64,000 nt of DNA from NCBI RefSeq assembly GCF_002934685.1, contig NZ_NKHL01000109.1, forward strand, positions 7,655-71,654. The letters run 5' to 3'. The first letter of the stretch is position 1. Every line of letters starts with the position of its first letter. Shown one piece after another: positions 1 through 8,515 of the stretch. A program made the translations under genes and the position numbers. The DNA comes from Pseudomonas bohemica. Lineage in GTDB: Bacteria; Pseudomonadota; Gammaproteobacteria; Pseudomonadales; Pseudomonadaceae. The notes beneath the pieces were generated by a model, which saw only the letters and a list, made by a program, of their open reading frames with translations, was not told the origin of the DNA and ran no database searches.

Positions 1-444
1 CTCTGGCAGGCCAACGCATACGGGAAGGTGATCGCCACCAACGAATCCAGTTACCAAGCCGACCGGACGCTGATCGCCAATGCTGCCTCAGCCCAGGCCC
101 GCGATGCCCTGGCCAAACAGCAGGAGGCAGAATCTCGGGCCGCTGCCAGCGATGCCAAATACACGAAGGAGAAGGCTGATGATCTTGCGAAGAACGAATC
201 TCTGCGCCGTGCTGTGGCTGATGGCACTCGCCGGCTGCGCATCGCCGGCACCTGCTCAACTGGTTCCGGTAGCAGCAACGTGTCCAAGACCACCAGCACC
301 GCCAGCGTGGGTGATGCAGGCACCGTCGAACTCCCTGCAGCAGTTGGACGATCTGTTCTCGATATCCGAGCCGGAATCATCGCCGACCAAGCAGCCCTGA
401 AGGCGGCACAGGCGTATATCCGGGATGTGTGTCAACGAATGTGA
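1..444 (+). CDS. Rz-like phage lysis protein (spanin inner-membrane subunit), 5' partial
   Basis: The frame is open to the left edge, so the N-terminus and its expected membrane anchor lie outside the window; an internal GTG at 28 is probably not the real start. The visible part is an Ala/Lys/Glu-rich helical stretch with a conserved-looking C-terminal helix ending DVCQRM, as in Rz i-spanins that disrupt the outer membrane at the end of phage lysis. Decisive support is the embedded second frame at 179-400, which encodes a lipoprotein of Rz1 type. It could belong to a prophage or to a phage-tail bacteriocin cluster; which one cannot be decided from here. Confidence 0.75.
   Translation, partial: LWQANAYGKVIATNESSYQADRTLIANAASAQARDALAKQQEAESRAAASDAKYTKEKADDLAKNESLRRAVADGTRRLRIAGTCSTGSGSSNVSKTTSTASVGDAGTVELPAAVGRSVLDIRAGIIADQAALKAAQAYIRDVCQRM
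179..400 (+). CDS. Rz1-like outer-membrane lipoprotein, embedded in Rz in the +1 frame
   Basis: This 73-residue protein starts at ATG 179, wholly inside the Rz frame. It has a basic N-terminus (MILRRTN), a short hydrophobic stretch and a lipobox LAGC with the lipidated Cys near residue 20. A proline-rich mature region (PAP, PRPPAPPAW) follows, which is the hallmark of Rz1 o-spanins. Rz1 pairs with Rz across the periplasm. The reading frame extends upstream to 80, but only the start at 179 puts the signal peptide at the N-terminus. Confidence 0.8.
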   Translation: MILRRTNLCAVLWLMALAGCASPAPAQLVPVAATCPRPPAPPAWVMQAPSNSLQQLDDLFSISEPESSPTKQP

Positions 445-526
445 TCCGCTCTTGCTTATCGATTGCCGACTCATTACCGGACCAACGGTACGCTAACAAC
501 TGAACGCTAACCTCAGGTGTTGCTCA

Positions 527-781
527 ATGTATAAGGTAAATCATTGCCTCATCATGCAGGTTAAGCACATGAGCAGCTCAGATAGGTTGTTGAGATGGCA
601 TTCTTTGTGGCGTTTGGATGGCCCCCAGGTTTATTGCAGGATCTGCGACTCGAAGCGGCATGAGTCTGAGGCAGCGTTGCCCTTCGAGCACAGCCGGAAG
701 TGCGGGTACGAACGCTATGACGCATTTCCCTGGCAAGACCTCAACCGTATCTCAAAAGGTTTTTCAGTCCAAAATGGTTAA
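527..781 (+). CDS. Small hypothetical protein with a Cys/His cluster
   Basis: This 84-residue protein is not recognised as a named family. The sequence shows CRIC followed about 18 residues later by H-x3-C, spacing that could bind one zinc ion. It is rich in Arg, Trp and aromatic residues, which suggests a small nucleic-acid-contacting or structural protein. ATG 527 is preceded by an AGGTG-like ribosome site; ATG 569 (beginning MSSSDRLL) is a reasonable alternative and would give 70 residues. It lies just after the lysis pair, so it may be phage-associated cargo. A GC-rich inverted repeat (782-789 with 827-834) follows the stop. Confidence 0.5.
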   Translation: MYKVNHCLIMQVKHMSSSDRLLRWHSLWRLDGPQVYCRICDSKRHESEAALPFEHSRKCGYERYDAFPWQDLNRISKGFSVQNG

Positions 782-846
782 GCCACGACGCCGGTAGTGT
801 TCAGTGCCTATCGTGAGGCCCCGCTTGTCGTGGCGCCTGCCAAACA

Positions 847-1224
847 TTATGGATGACTGCCAAGTTCCATAACCTGGCTGTTCGCCTCAATCCTTTTGTG
901 CGCTTCCTCCCGCTGAACCTTGTGAATTTGTTCAAGTTGATCGCGGCAGCTTTCCAGGCCCCTGATTCGATTGCCCATCAGTGCGTTTTCGCACAGGCAG
1001 TCGGACAGTCGCGCTTCGGTCTCTTTAAGTTTGGCCCGAAGGCTGTTGCGCTCGATCGCCAGTTCATTGTGCATGTCGATTAGCTTGTCCTGGTTCTTCC
1101 TGTGCCGGACCAATTCGGTTTGGAGGTCGTGGCACTCCTCCTCGAGCAGGTGAACGTATCGGCGCATAATTTCTTCCGGCGTCGGGTTACCCGGCCAGTT
1201 CTCAGCGTCGTAATCAATGGTCAT
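847..1224 (-). CDS. Coiled-coil hypothetical protein
   Basis: This 125-residue protein starts at ATG 1224 (MTIDYDAENWPG). The frame is open further upstream, but that extension is Ser/Pro/Arg-rich and looks non-coding. From about residue 20 onward it is almost entirely charged heptad-like helix (EEECHDLQTELVRHRKN, LRAKLKETEARL), so a long coiled coil is likely. No catalytic motif, signal peptide or membrane segment is visible. It reads in the same direction as the small gene at 1394-1609, 169 nt upstream, and may be co-transcribed with it. Function unknown; the neighbouring lysis genes suggest a mobile-element origin. Confidence 0.55.
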   Translation of the reverse strand: MTIDYDAENWPGNPTPEEIMRRYVHLLEEECHDLQTELVRHRKNQDKLIDMHNELAIERNSLRAKLKETEARLSDCLCENALMGNRIRGLESCRDQLEQIHKVQREEAHKRIEANSQVMELGSHP

Positions 1225-1393
1225 GGGTGAATCTCTGATCGTGTTTGGATCCACAATAATCGAGGCGTTGAGAAAAATGCCAGCCGGGCTGACGAGTTGC
1301 AGTTGGGGATTGGTGGAGCGGTCGGCAGAACGCCAGGGGAAAGAGCTCAGCAAGGGAGAGGGGATAGAGATCGGCAGCACGCCCTGAAGAGGG

Positions 1394-1609
1394 CTAGCCG
1401 TCGAGATCCGTCGAGGGATATTCCCCACTGAGAATATGCGCAAGTGCGGTTGATCGCTGGATGAGTGACTGCATATTGATTCTCGCTTCCGCTGCCATGT
1501 CACTTCGTCCCAACTGCTCGGAAACCTCCGCGAGTTCGTTGATCGCCGCGGCGATCTCAATCTGGCATTGGACCAGGTTCGAAAGAGCTTCAGTGTACGC
1601 GTCCCTCAT
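1394..1609 (-). CDS. Small helical hypothetical protein
   Basis: This 71-residue protein starts at ATG 1609, preceded by a strong GGAGG ribosome site 7 nt away, which supports it as a real gene. The sequence is helical throughout (EALSNLVQCQIEIAAAINEL) with no membrane segment, metal motif or DNA-binding signature. It is the first gene of a short leftward pair with 847-1224. The region lies between phage lysis genes and a truncated sensor kinase, which suggests acquired DNA. No family was recognised. Confidence 0.55.
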   Translation of the reverse strand: MRDAYTEALSNLVQCQIEIAAAINELAEVSEQLGRSDMAAEARINMQSLIQRSTALAHILSGEYPSTDLDG

Positions 1610-1665
1610 CGTGAACCTCCTTCGCCCTGGCGCGTTGCCAATGCCTCAAGAGTGGCTGAAATTAT

Positions 1666-1707
1666 CCCCAATAAGCAACCATGAAAGACCGATTTTATTG
1701 GGGTTTT
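1666..1707. terminator. Candidate rho-independent terminator at the truncated sensor 3' end
   Basis: CCCCAATAA (1666-1674) pairs perfectly with TTATTGGGG (1695-1703), followed on the plus strand by TTTT; the minus strand continues into an A/T-rich run. The stop codon of the leftward sensor gene (1706) is inside this element, so it may end that transcript and insulate the small genes beyond it. The 20-nt loop is longer than usual, so confidence is moderate. Confidence 0.45.
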
Positions 1708-3754
1708 ATCGCGCGTAAATCACCGGATGAAAATCAGTTATTATTGAGTATAACCTTTTGATAAATATTGAGAATATAGATAAAGCTGTCGTGTCCTCGG
1801 CCATTACCTGTTGGTAATCGGCGACATACTGCCGGGCTTCCTGAATATCGCTGAGCGTGCCGTCGAGTATGCTCTTGCCGATGACCTCTTCGCGCTTGGC
1901 CGAGAATGCGGTGAGGTAGCTCTCGTTGCACATCTGCAGCAGCCCGGCGCGATCGCGCACATAGATCGGATGGGGGGTGCCGTTGACCAGCGCACTCATG
2001 AATTCGAACTGATCGTTCAAGGCGCGCTCGGCCCGTTCGCGTTGCTTGATCTGGCGGCGCATCCACGCATTCCATGCCAGAGAACCCAGCAGTAAGAGGC
2101 CCGCGCCAATGACGATCTGATAGACCAGCAATTGATAGTCTTTCCAGGCACCTCGGCCGGAGGGCATGTAAGTGCGCCAGCGATTGTTGATCACCGACAG
2201 GTCTTCCGGCGCGATGCTTGACAGCGCCTTGTCGATGATGCCGCTCAGCTCGGTGGCATTGCGCGAGGTGGCCATGGCGATGCGCGCGGGCTCGCGGCCC
2301 ACCGTGACGCGCATTTGCAAGGCGTCGTTCAGGCCGCGCGAGGATATGAAATAACTCGCGCTGAACAGTGAGGTCACCGCGCCCTCAACGCGACCGTGGG
2401 CCAGCAGGTCCAGGGCCTTGGCCGGGTTGTCGACCTCCACCGGGTAAATTCGCGGGTGGGCCTGCTGCAGATATTCCAGCACCGGGCTGCCCAGGGTGAG
2501 GGCGACGCGTTTGCCTTCCAGCTGATCGAGGTTGGAAGGACTGGAGGTTTCCTTGCGGGTGACCAGTACGAAGGCGTTGTCCATGTAGGGGCGGCTGAAG
2601 TTGAAGCGGTTTTGCCGCTCGTCACTGGGCACCATGGCGCCGATCAGGTCGGCCTGACCCTGAGAAAGGCGACTCATCATGTCGCGCATGCTCGGGGCAT
2701 GGCTGACTTCGAAACGCAGCCCGGTGCGCAGCTTTATCAGATCCAGCAGATCGGCGGTGACTCCGCGGAAATTGCCGCTGGCGTCGAAAAAGGTCAGGGG
2801 GGCGTAGGCGTCATTGATGACCACCCGGACCGTGGGATGCTGGGCGATCCAGCGTTCCTCGCGCTGGGTCAGCTGCAGTTTCTGATCGGTGAGCAGCAGA
2901 TCGGCGCCTGCGCCCCAGCGCTTGGATATGGAAAGCCGCTCCTCGATGGGAATGCCCTTTAGGATCAGGTTGATCACATCCAGCAACGAAGTGTTGTCGG
3001 CCTTTACGGCAAAGCTGAAACCGTTGGGTTCGTGCTTGCCGAAGTTGGCCATTTGTACGTTGTTCAGATAGCCCTTGTTGATCACGTAATGGGTGGAAAT
3101 GGCATCGCCCAGAAACACGTCCGCCTGATTGAAGGCGACGGCGTTGATCGCGCTCTGAAACGAGGGAAAGGTCTGCAGGCTGGCCTTCGGATACAGAGCG
3201 CTGATCTCGTTGGGCGGCAGGTAGTGATAAACCATGCTCAGGCGCAGACCGTTGAGGCCGTCGGTCAAACCGCGGGTTTCCCCGGTTCGGGTGACCAGGA
3301 CCGGCTGGTCCACCGCGTAGGGCGACGACAGCTTGATGTCGGATCTGGTTGCCTCATAGCCATTGGCGCTGCCCAGAATGTCGACTTCGCCGCTGAGCAG
3401 AGCCTCGATCGCCTCGTCCCGGGACTCATAGCGCAGGACCCTGATCGGCAGATCCAGCGCCCGCGCCAGAATGCCCGCGTAATCTGCCGTGAAACCCTCG
3501 TAGTCGCGCCCTGTGGGAGTCATGTCAAAAGGTGGGTAGTCCGGGGCGGAGGTGCCCAGAATCAATTCGCGCTTGTTGCGCACCCATTGCCACTGCGCCC
3601 GATCCAGCGTGACATCCATGTGTGCCGGATTGGCACGACTCAGCAGGGTGTAGCGTTCGGCCACTGCCGAATGGGCCTGGGCACTGATACTCAGACACGC
3701 AACTACGATCACTATCCAATAGTCCTTTAACCCCTTCGGCATCCTATCTCTCAC
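1706..3754 (-). CDS. BvgS/EvgS-type sensor histidine kinase, truncated after the PAS domain
   Basis: The frame encodes 682 residues: a signal-like N-terminus, two tandem periplasmic solute-binding (SBP_bac_3, Venus-flytrap) domains at about 45-280 and 290-535, one membrane helix near 550-570, and a PAS domain from about 590. BvgS-type sensors continue with HisKA, HATPase, receiver and usually HPt domains and exceed 1000 residues. Here all of that is missing. After residues AEDTTAL (about 1790) the sequence turns A/T-rich and unrelated to PAS, then stops. It starts at GTG 3754, overlapping the regulator stop (GTGA); ATG 3742 is an alternative. Without a kinase core it cannot phosphorylate its partner; it is effectively a pseudogene. 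Confidence 0.8.
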   Translation of the reverse strand: MRDRMPKGLKDYWIVIVVACLSISAQAHSAVAERYTLLSRANPAHMDVTLDRAQWQWVRNKRELILGTSAPDYPPFDMTPTGRDYEGFTADYAGILARALDLPIRVLRYESRDEAIEALLSGEVDILGSANGYEATRSDIKLSSPYAVDQPVLVTRTGETRGLTDGLNGLRLSMVYHYLPPNEISALYPKASLQTFPSFQSAINAVAFNQADVFLGDAISTHYVINKGYLNNVQMANFGKHEPNGFSFAVKADNTSLLDVINLILKGIPIEERLSISKRWGAGADLLLTDQKLQLTQREERWIAQHPTVRVVINDAYAPLTFFDASGNFRGVTADLLDLIKLRTGLRFEVSHAPSMRDMMSRLSQGQADLIGAMVPSDERQNRFNFSRPYMDNAFVLVTRKETSSPSNLDQLEGKRVALTLGSPVLEYLQQAHPRIYPVEVDNPAKALDLLAHGRVEGAVTSLFSASYFISSRGLNDALQMRVTVGREPARIAMATSRNATELSGIIDKALSSIAPEDLSVINNRWRTYMPSGRGAWKDYQLLVYQIVIGAGLLLLGSLAWNAWMRRQIKQRERAERALNDQFEFMSALVNGTPHPIYVRDRAGLLQMCNESYLTAFSAKREEVIGKSILDGTLSDIQEARQYVADYQQVMAEDTTALSIFSIFIKRLYSIITDFHPVIYAR

Positions 3755-4374
3755 ACTAGCGAGTTGCGTTTTGCCATCTCTATAAGTTCTACCAGAGTTT
3801 TGGCTTTGAGTTTCTGCATTAAACGGGTTTTGTAAGTGCTCACCGTCTTGTTGCTGAGAAACATGCCCTTGGCAATTTCCTTGTTTGTTCGCCCTTGAGC
3901 AAATAACTGGAGGACCATCAATTCGCGATCATTGACCAGTTTGAAACGTTCAAGTTCGTTCGGGTCGCCATCGCCGGTCGATACCCCGAGTGCCTGGCTT
4001 GGGAAATAATTGTAGCCGGAGAGTACGGCTTTCACCGAGCTGACCAGTTCACTGAGGTCTTCCTGCTTGCACACATAGCCGGCTGCACCCGATTGCATGC
4101 AGCGTATTGCAAATAAACTTGGCGCCTGCGCAGTCAGTACCAGAATCTTGGCTGGAAGGTTCATCGCATTGAACCGCGCCAGCACCTCCAGGCCGTCCAG
4201 CTTGGGAATGCTGATGTCGAGGATGATCAGGTCCGGCATGCATTCGCGGACCATTTGCATTGCATCCACACCGTTATCGGTCTCCCCGACGATCTCATAA
4301 TTTTCGTTCTCCAGCAGCATCCGGATGGCGAGGCGAATGACAGGATGATCATCGATGATAAAAACTGTGTTCAT
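3751..4374 (-). CDS. NarL/BvgA-family response regulator
   Basis: This 207-residue protein has a receiver domain with acidic pair D8/D9, phospho-acceptor D53 (ILDIS), T81 and K103. A LuxR-type helix-turn-helix follows at about 145-200 (NDRELMVLQLFAQGRTNKEIA). This is the BvgA/EvgA layout. It is immediately upstream of, and overlaps by 4 nt, the BvgS-like sensor, so the pair was translationally coupled. Because that sensor now lacks its kinase part, the regulator is either orphaned, driven by another kinase, or active without phosphorylation. All catalytic and DNA-binding features look intact. Confidence 0.88.
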   Translation of the reverse strand: MNTVFIIDDHPVIRLAIRMLLENENYEIVGETDNGVDAMQMVRECMPDLIILDISIPKLDGLEVLARFNAMNLPAKILVLTAQAPSLFAIRCMQSGAAGYVCKQEDLSELVSSVKAVLSGYNYFPSQALGVSTGDGDPNELERFKLVNDRELMVLQLFAQGRTNKEIAKGMFLSNKTVSTYKTRLMQKLKAKTLVELIEMAKRNSLV

Positions 4375-4756
4375 AATTCAATCCATAACGAGCAGCGAAG
4401 AAAGCGCGCACCTTATCTCAGATGCTGGAAGGCGCGCATGAACAGAAAGGGCTCACAGCCCTATATAGGAAAGTTCCTACAAAAATTAGCGTATTACCGT
4501 ACGTCAATAGCCAGGTAGCCCGAAAATGTTTAAAGAATTCGAGATTTTCCAATACGCGAAAAGTTATCAGGAAACGAGTGTTTATTGCGATTCGGAATGA
4601 TCCTACATTGATGTCAGGAACCGGCTACATAACTAAACCTGTTATGTTTTTGATACAGCGCTGGCCGCCCTTAAATCGAACATTTCCGCAATATGACAAT
4701 ACAATTCGTTATTGGGTTGGTAGCGGTGCAAGCGCGAGTGAGATGTTTCGAGGACG
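4375..4756. other. Intergenic region upstream of the response regulator
   Basis: This 382-nt stretch is clearly more A/T-rich than its surroundings, especially 4540-4720. Two short perfect hairpins occur near its right-hand start: GGGCTCACAGCCC at about 4450-4462 and TAGGAAAGTTCCTA just after it. It must carry the promoter of the leftward regulator-sensor pair. An open frame crosses it on the plus strand but has no ribosome site or protein-like composition, and I do not call it a gene. Confidence 0.5.
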
Positions 4757-5155
4757 TCAGCGGTCACTGGGCGCAGAAGAAACAAGCCGCAATAATTCAA
4801 GCGTGTTCAAGGGCTTGATCAGGCAACCGAGCAAGGGGAGGCCGTTCTTGATCGCCTCGTTTTCGATGTCGAGCAGTTGCGAGGGCTCAAGGCCGCTGAG
4901 CATCACGGCATGACGGATCAGGCCCTGGCGAGCGGCGATGTCGATCAGTTCGACGCCGCTCATGTCGGGCAGGCGCTGGTCGCATAGCAGCAGATCGTAG
5001 GGTTCGGCACTGCGTTCGAGTGCTGCGATGGCGTCGCCGGCGTTTAGGGCGGGTGTCAGAAAATACAGGCCGTGGTTGTTGAGCAGGATTTGCAGCGAGA
5101 TGAGCTGAAACGGGTGATCCTCTACCAGCAGAATTCGAAGATTGTGTTTGGACAT
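4757..5155 (-). CDS. Stand-alone receiver-domain response regulator
   Basis: A single receiver domain fills this 132-residue protein: acidic residues E12/D13, phospho-acceptor D59 (LLLCDQRLPD), S87 and K114-P115. There is no output domain, so it probably acts by protein-protein contact or as a phosphate sink. The start at ATG 5155 (MSKHNLRILL) is chosen because AGGAAAG precedes it. The frame is open a further 25 codons, but that extension is Pro/Arg-rich and lacks a site. It sits 383 nt upstream of the BvgA-type regulator in the same orientation and may have belonged to the same phosphorelay. Confidence 0.8.
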   Translation of the reverse strand: MSKHNLRILLVEDHPFQLISLQILLNNHGLYFLTPALNAGDAIAALERSAEPYDLLLCDQRLPDMSGVELIDIAARQGLIRHAVMLSGLEPSQLLDIENEAIKNGLPLLGCLIKPLNTLELLRLVSSAPSDR

Positions 5156-5385
5156 CGGGCTTTCCTGACGAAGCGATGGGCTCGCATCGAGGCGCGGGCA
5201 CAGGGCGGGGCGCTCGATTGGAGCATGCATGGGTGAGGTGCTATGGCGGGTGAGGGAATGAGTCGCCTGCGTTCACGGGCTGGCGGATTATTCGGCAGAG
5301 GTCAGGGAGCGGCGATAGGGTGTTTCCGGGGTCTGCGTGGGAAGTTTCCGAAGATTTGGTTTTCTTTTCCTTTGTGCATGAAAAG

Positions 5386-5419
5386 AAAAGCCCGATCTCC
5401 ACTAGGATTTCGGGCTTTT
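5386..5419. terminator. Bidirectional rho-independent terminator after the dNTPase gene
   Basis: AAAAGCCCGA (5386-5395) pairs with TCGGGCTTTT (5410-5419) around a short loop, giving T runs on both strands. It lies 50 nt beyond the stop of the leftward dNTPase gene and should end that transcript. Confidence 0.85.
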
Positions 5420-5468
5420 GCCAGTAGCCTGAGCGGTATCGGCTAGCTGATTTCGCTGAGCGGGATAC

Positions 5469-6803
5469 TCATTGGATGGGGCTTGAACGACCGGTCATCT
5501 CGCGCGCCATCTCGCTGGCATAGCTGTCGGTCATGCCCGCGATGGAGTCGATGACTCGCAGAAACGACGTGTGCAACGGCCATGTTGGGTCGGGCGCGTT
5601 GTTGCCGAGCAGATCAAGAATGCGCCGGCTCTTGAACGACGGCGTGTGCCCGCCGTACTGTTCCAGCGCCGCGCCGCAGAAAGCGTTGAGCAGGATCTCC
5701 AGGGTGGTGTAGGCGCCGATCTCGTGCAGGGTCTTGCGCTTGTCCTGGAAGATTTTCTTGCGCGCCATGTCCTTGGCGTTGAGCACGCAGCGTTTGGCCG
5801 GGCCATGCATGTGTTCCACCAGGTCACCCTGCAGCGTCCCGGCCAGCAGGGCGTCCTGCTGCTCGACGAAGGCGCGGGCGGCAGCATTGGTCAGGTGCTC
5901 TATAGCCTTGCCGCGCAGGATCGCCAGCTTGCGTCGGCGCGAGTCGTCGGGACCGAGCTGACGGTAAGTCTCCGGGAGGTCGTCGCCCACCAGTCCCAAC
6001 AGCAGGGATTCGACTTCCGGATAGCTAAGCAGCTCCATTTCCAACCCGTCTTCGAGGTCGATCAATGCGTAGCAGATGTCGTCGGCGGCTTCCATCAGGT
6101 ACACCAAGGGATGCCGCGCCCAGCGTTGCTCTTCCAGCTGTGGCAGGCCCAGCTTGCTGGCGATCTGTTCGAGGATCGCCAGCTCACTCTGGTAGCAGCC
6201 GAACTTGTGTTTCTTGTAGCCCAGCGAATCGGCATGGCGCGCGGTCCACGGGTACTTCAGGTAAGTGCCGAGGGTGGCGTAGGTCAGGCGCGTGCCGCCT
6301 TCGAACTGGTGATATTCCAGTTGGGTCAGCACGCGAAAGCCCTGGGCGTTGCCTTCGAAGTTGAGGAAGTCATCGCGTTCGACGTCACTCATGGCATCGA
6401 GCCAGCCGCGGCCCGCCGCCTGTTTGAACCAGTTGCGGATCGCGTCTTCGCCAGAATGGCCGAAAGGTGGGTTGCCGATGTCGTGCGCCAGGCAGGCCGA
6501 TTGCACGACCATCCCCAGATCACTCGGCTCGCACCAGTCGGGCAGGGCGCTGCGCAGGGTTTCGCCGACGCGCATGCCCAGTGAACGTCCGACGCAGCTG
6601 ACTTCCAGCGAGTGGGTCAGCCGCGTGTGGATGTGATCGTTGCTGGTCACCGGGTGGACTTGGGTCTTGCGTCCGAGGCGGCGGAAGGCACCGGAAAATA
6701 TGATGCGGTCATGGTCCTTGTGGAACGGACTGCGCCCCAGTTCTTCAGGGCTGTGCAAGGTCTTGCCGAGGCGCTCGCGGGTGAGCAGGGTCTGCCAATC
6801 CAA
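5469..6803 (-). CDS. dGTPase-like deoxynucleotide triphosphohydrolase (HD superfamily)
   Basis: This 444-residue cytoplasmic enzyme is of the dGTP triphosphohydrolase family, which cleaves dNTPs to nucleoside and tripolyphosphate. The metal-binding HD signature is visible: H64 in RLTHSLEVS and H107-D108 in [17 protein letters not shown], with a conserved [10 protein letters not shown]-terminal segment. Length matches the Pseudomonas dGTPase-like proteins, which are shorter than E. coli Dgt. The start is TTG 6803 with GGAG eight nt upstream; no ATG or GTG gives the conserved [13 protein letters not shown] start. Monocistronic, followed by a strong terminator. Confidence 0.93.
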   Translation of the reverse strand: MDWQTLLTRERLGKTLHSPEELGRSPFHKDHDRIIFSGAFRRLGRKTQVHPVTSNDHIHTRLTHSLEVSCVGRSLGMRVGETLRSALPDWCEPSDLGMVVQSACLAHDIGNPPFGHSGEDAIRNWFKQAAGRGWLDAMSDVERDDFLNFEGNAQGFRVLTQLEYHQFEGGTRLTYATLGTYLKYPWTARHADSLGYKKHKFGCYQSELAILEQIASKLGLPQLEEQRWARHPLVYLMEAADDICYALIDLEDGLEMELLSYPEVESLLLGLVGDDLPETYRQLGPDDSRRRKLAILRGKAIEHLTNAAARAFVEQQDALLAGTLQGDLVEHMHGPAKRCVLNAKDMARKKIFQDKRKTLHEIGAYTTLEILLNAFCGAALEQYGGHTPSFKSRRILDLLGNNAPDPTWPLHTSFLRVIDSIAGMTDSYASEMAREMTGRSSPIQ

Positions 6804-6887
6804 GGCCGGTACTCCATCGAGTGATTACCGGCCTAGCTTCCCGGTTCGTTCAGCGGGCTGCAAGCAGAAGATCGCGGCACTGACGAA

Positions 6888-8051
6888 TCAAAAGCCTGCT
6901 GCATCGACGTCAATCAGCAGCAGGCGTTGACCGTTATCGAAGAACTGTCCGGCAGTCAGGCAATACTGGTTGCTCGTGGCGTCGCGGTAGGTATTGGACA
7001 GGGTCAGGCGGCGCTCATGCCAGCCCTCGGCAAGCAGATGATAGAAGTAGGGGCGCCATGACCAGTTGTGCCCCATGTAGCGGGTGTCGGCGATCCAAAC
7101 ACCGTCGCGCAACTCCAGATTCGGCGTGAGTTGCGTGCCATGTCGGTCGCACTGATAGAAGCGCAGCAGCCAGGGATAGTCCTGCACATCCGGGAGGTTT
7201 TCCAGTGGCGCGTCACCCTCGGCCCATGCCTGGAGCCGCTGCATAAGCTGGCTGAGCTGTTTGCGCAGGTTCATCCAGCGCTCGCGGTCCACCACCTTTT
7301 GCATCACGTAGCGATCACGCAATTCGGCGAAGCGTTCGACGAAAGCGTCGGCGAGGAAGAAGTCTTCCTCGGCCTGAGCGAAGAGAAAGCCTTGAACGTA
7401 GCGAGAACCGCATTCGAGCGCGAAATTCAGTTCTGCCTCGGTTTCGACGCCTTCGGCAATGATCCAGCAGCCGGTTTTTTCTGCCATCTGTGCCAGGGCC
7501 CTGACCACATCACTGCTGGGGCCACCACGGGCTGCGGCCTGGAACAGACGCATGTCGAGTTTGAGGATGTCCGGCTGCAACGCCAGTACGCGGTCAAGCT
7601 GGGAATAACCGGCGCCAAAATCGTCGATGGCGATGCGAGCGCCGGCCTCACGGTAGCGCGCCACCACTTCGCTCAGGCGCTGGCTGTCGCCGCCCAGTTC
7701 GGTGATCTCGAAAACGATTCGTTGCGCAGGAATGCCGTGCTGCTGCAGCTGCATAAGGCTGGGCAGCGGCTGGCCCGGGCGCATGCGACTGATCCAGCGC
7801 GGGGAAATATTCAGGCTCAGAAACCAATCGTTCGGCACTTCATGCAACCGCCCCAAGGCGTCATCGCGAATCAGTCTATCCAGCCGGCGGAGCTCTGCCG
7901 CAGGTCTTCGCGGATCGGCGAACAGAGGACCTACCGATTGCAGGCGGCCGTCTTCCTGACGCAGACGTCCCAGTGCTTCGACCCCTGCAATACGGCCCGT
8001 GGCGGTATCGATGAACGGCTGAAAGCAAGCTAGCGGTTGCCCATCGATCAC
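6888..8051 (-). CDS. EAL-domain c-di-GMP phosphodiesterase with C-terminal YkuI_C-like sensor
   Basis: Residues 1-235 form an EAL domain with the catalytic set in place: E25-A26-L27, N81 (LSLN), E115 (FEITE), D143-D144 (DDFGAGYS), K164 (ILKLD), E200 and E203 (AEGVETE) and Q220. It should hydrolyse c-di-GMP to pGpG. The rest (240-387), rich in Trp and Tyr, fits the PAS-like YkuI_C sensory domain that follows EAL in this family. There is no membrane segment. Start GTG 8051, with AAGGAGG just upstream. It stands alone between the dNTPase and the yqjDEK-type operon, all leftward. Confidence 0.88.
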   Translation of the reverse strand: MIDGQPLACFQPFIDTATGRIAGVEALGRLRQEDGRLQSVGPLFADPRRPAAELRRLDRLIRDDALGRLHEVPNDWFLSLNISPRWISRMRPGQPLPSLMQLQQHGIPAQRIVFEITELGGDSQRLSEVVARYREAGARIAIDDFGAGYSQLDRVLALQPDILKLDMRLFQAAARGGPSSDVVRALAQMAEKTGCWIIAEGVETEAELNFALECGSRYVQGFLFAQAEEDFFLADAFVERFAELRDRYVMQKVVDRERWMNLRKQLSQLMQRLQAWAEGDAPLENLPDVQDYPWLLRFYQCDRHGTQLTPNLELRDGVWIADTRYMGHNWSWRPYFYHLLAEGWHERRLTLSNTYRDATSNQYCLTAGQFFDNGQRLLLIDVDAAGF

Positions 8052-8173
8052 ATGGCCTCCTTAGGGGTTATTGGCTTTGTTGTTCAGACGAACGCCGCAG
8101 CTTCGTCCCCCGTGAATCAGGGGACAAAGATGCGGACGGGGTTTGTTTGCAAGAATGCAGCCAAATGGCCAGC

Positions 8174-8515
8174 TCAGGGGCGTCGACCGGAACTCTGGAT
8201 AATGAGCCTGATGATCGGCATGAGACTGGCGCTCAGTTTGATCAGCCGCGTGACGCGGCCGGTGCGTTTGCTGCGCGCGCCTTTACCCGTGAGGAAGCCC
8301 AGCAGCGATACCGCTCCGACACCCCACAACGGCGCATGCTTGATGCCCAGCGAGCCGGGCAGGTTATGGGCCATGCCGCGCATTCGATGCAGAGGTCGCA
8401 TCAATTGCGTCGATTCGTGACGGATCTCCTGACGATGCATTTCCATGCGCAAGCGGATCAGCGCCTTGCGCAATTCGCGACGATTATGAGTCTGCGGCGA
8501 ATCAGGGGTACTCAT
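8174..8515 (-). CDS. YqjK-like protein, third gene of a yqjDEK-type operon
   Basis: This 113-residue protein has a basic helical N-terminus (RRELRKALIRLRMEMHRQEIRH), a short Gly-rich hydrophobic segment near 65-80 and an Arg-rich tail. The match to YqjK is mainly by position. Its ATG (8515) overlaps the stop of the YqjE-like gene in an ATGA, which indicates translational coupling, and the yqjD-like gene lies just before that. The role of YqjK proteins is not established; the operon is associated with the inner membrane and stationary phase in enterobacteria. Confidence 0.7.
   Translation of the reverse strand: MSTPDSPQTHNRRELRKALIRLRMEMHRQEIRHESTQLMRPLHRMRGMAHNLPGSLGIKHAPLWGVGAVSLLGFLTGKGARSKRTGRVTRLIKLSASLMPIIRLIIQSSGRRP

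Noticed and set aside
4422..4913. 163-codon plus-strand frame across the intergenic space upstream of the response regulator
   Set aside because: It has no ribosome site, has an odd composition and overlaps the stand-alone receiver gene on the other strand.
5571..6584. 337-codon frame opposite the dNTPase gene
   Set aside because: It is a shadow of a high-G+C gene; the minus frame has clear HD motifs and this one has none.
8098..8125. Imperfect hairpin GTCCCCC...GGGGAC between the EAL and yqjK-like genes, considered as a terminator
   Set aside because: Short stem and no T run on the transcribed strand.
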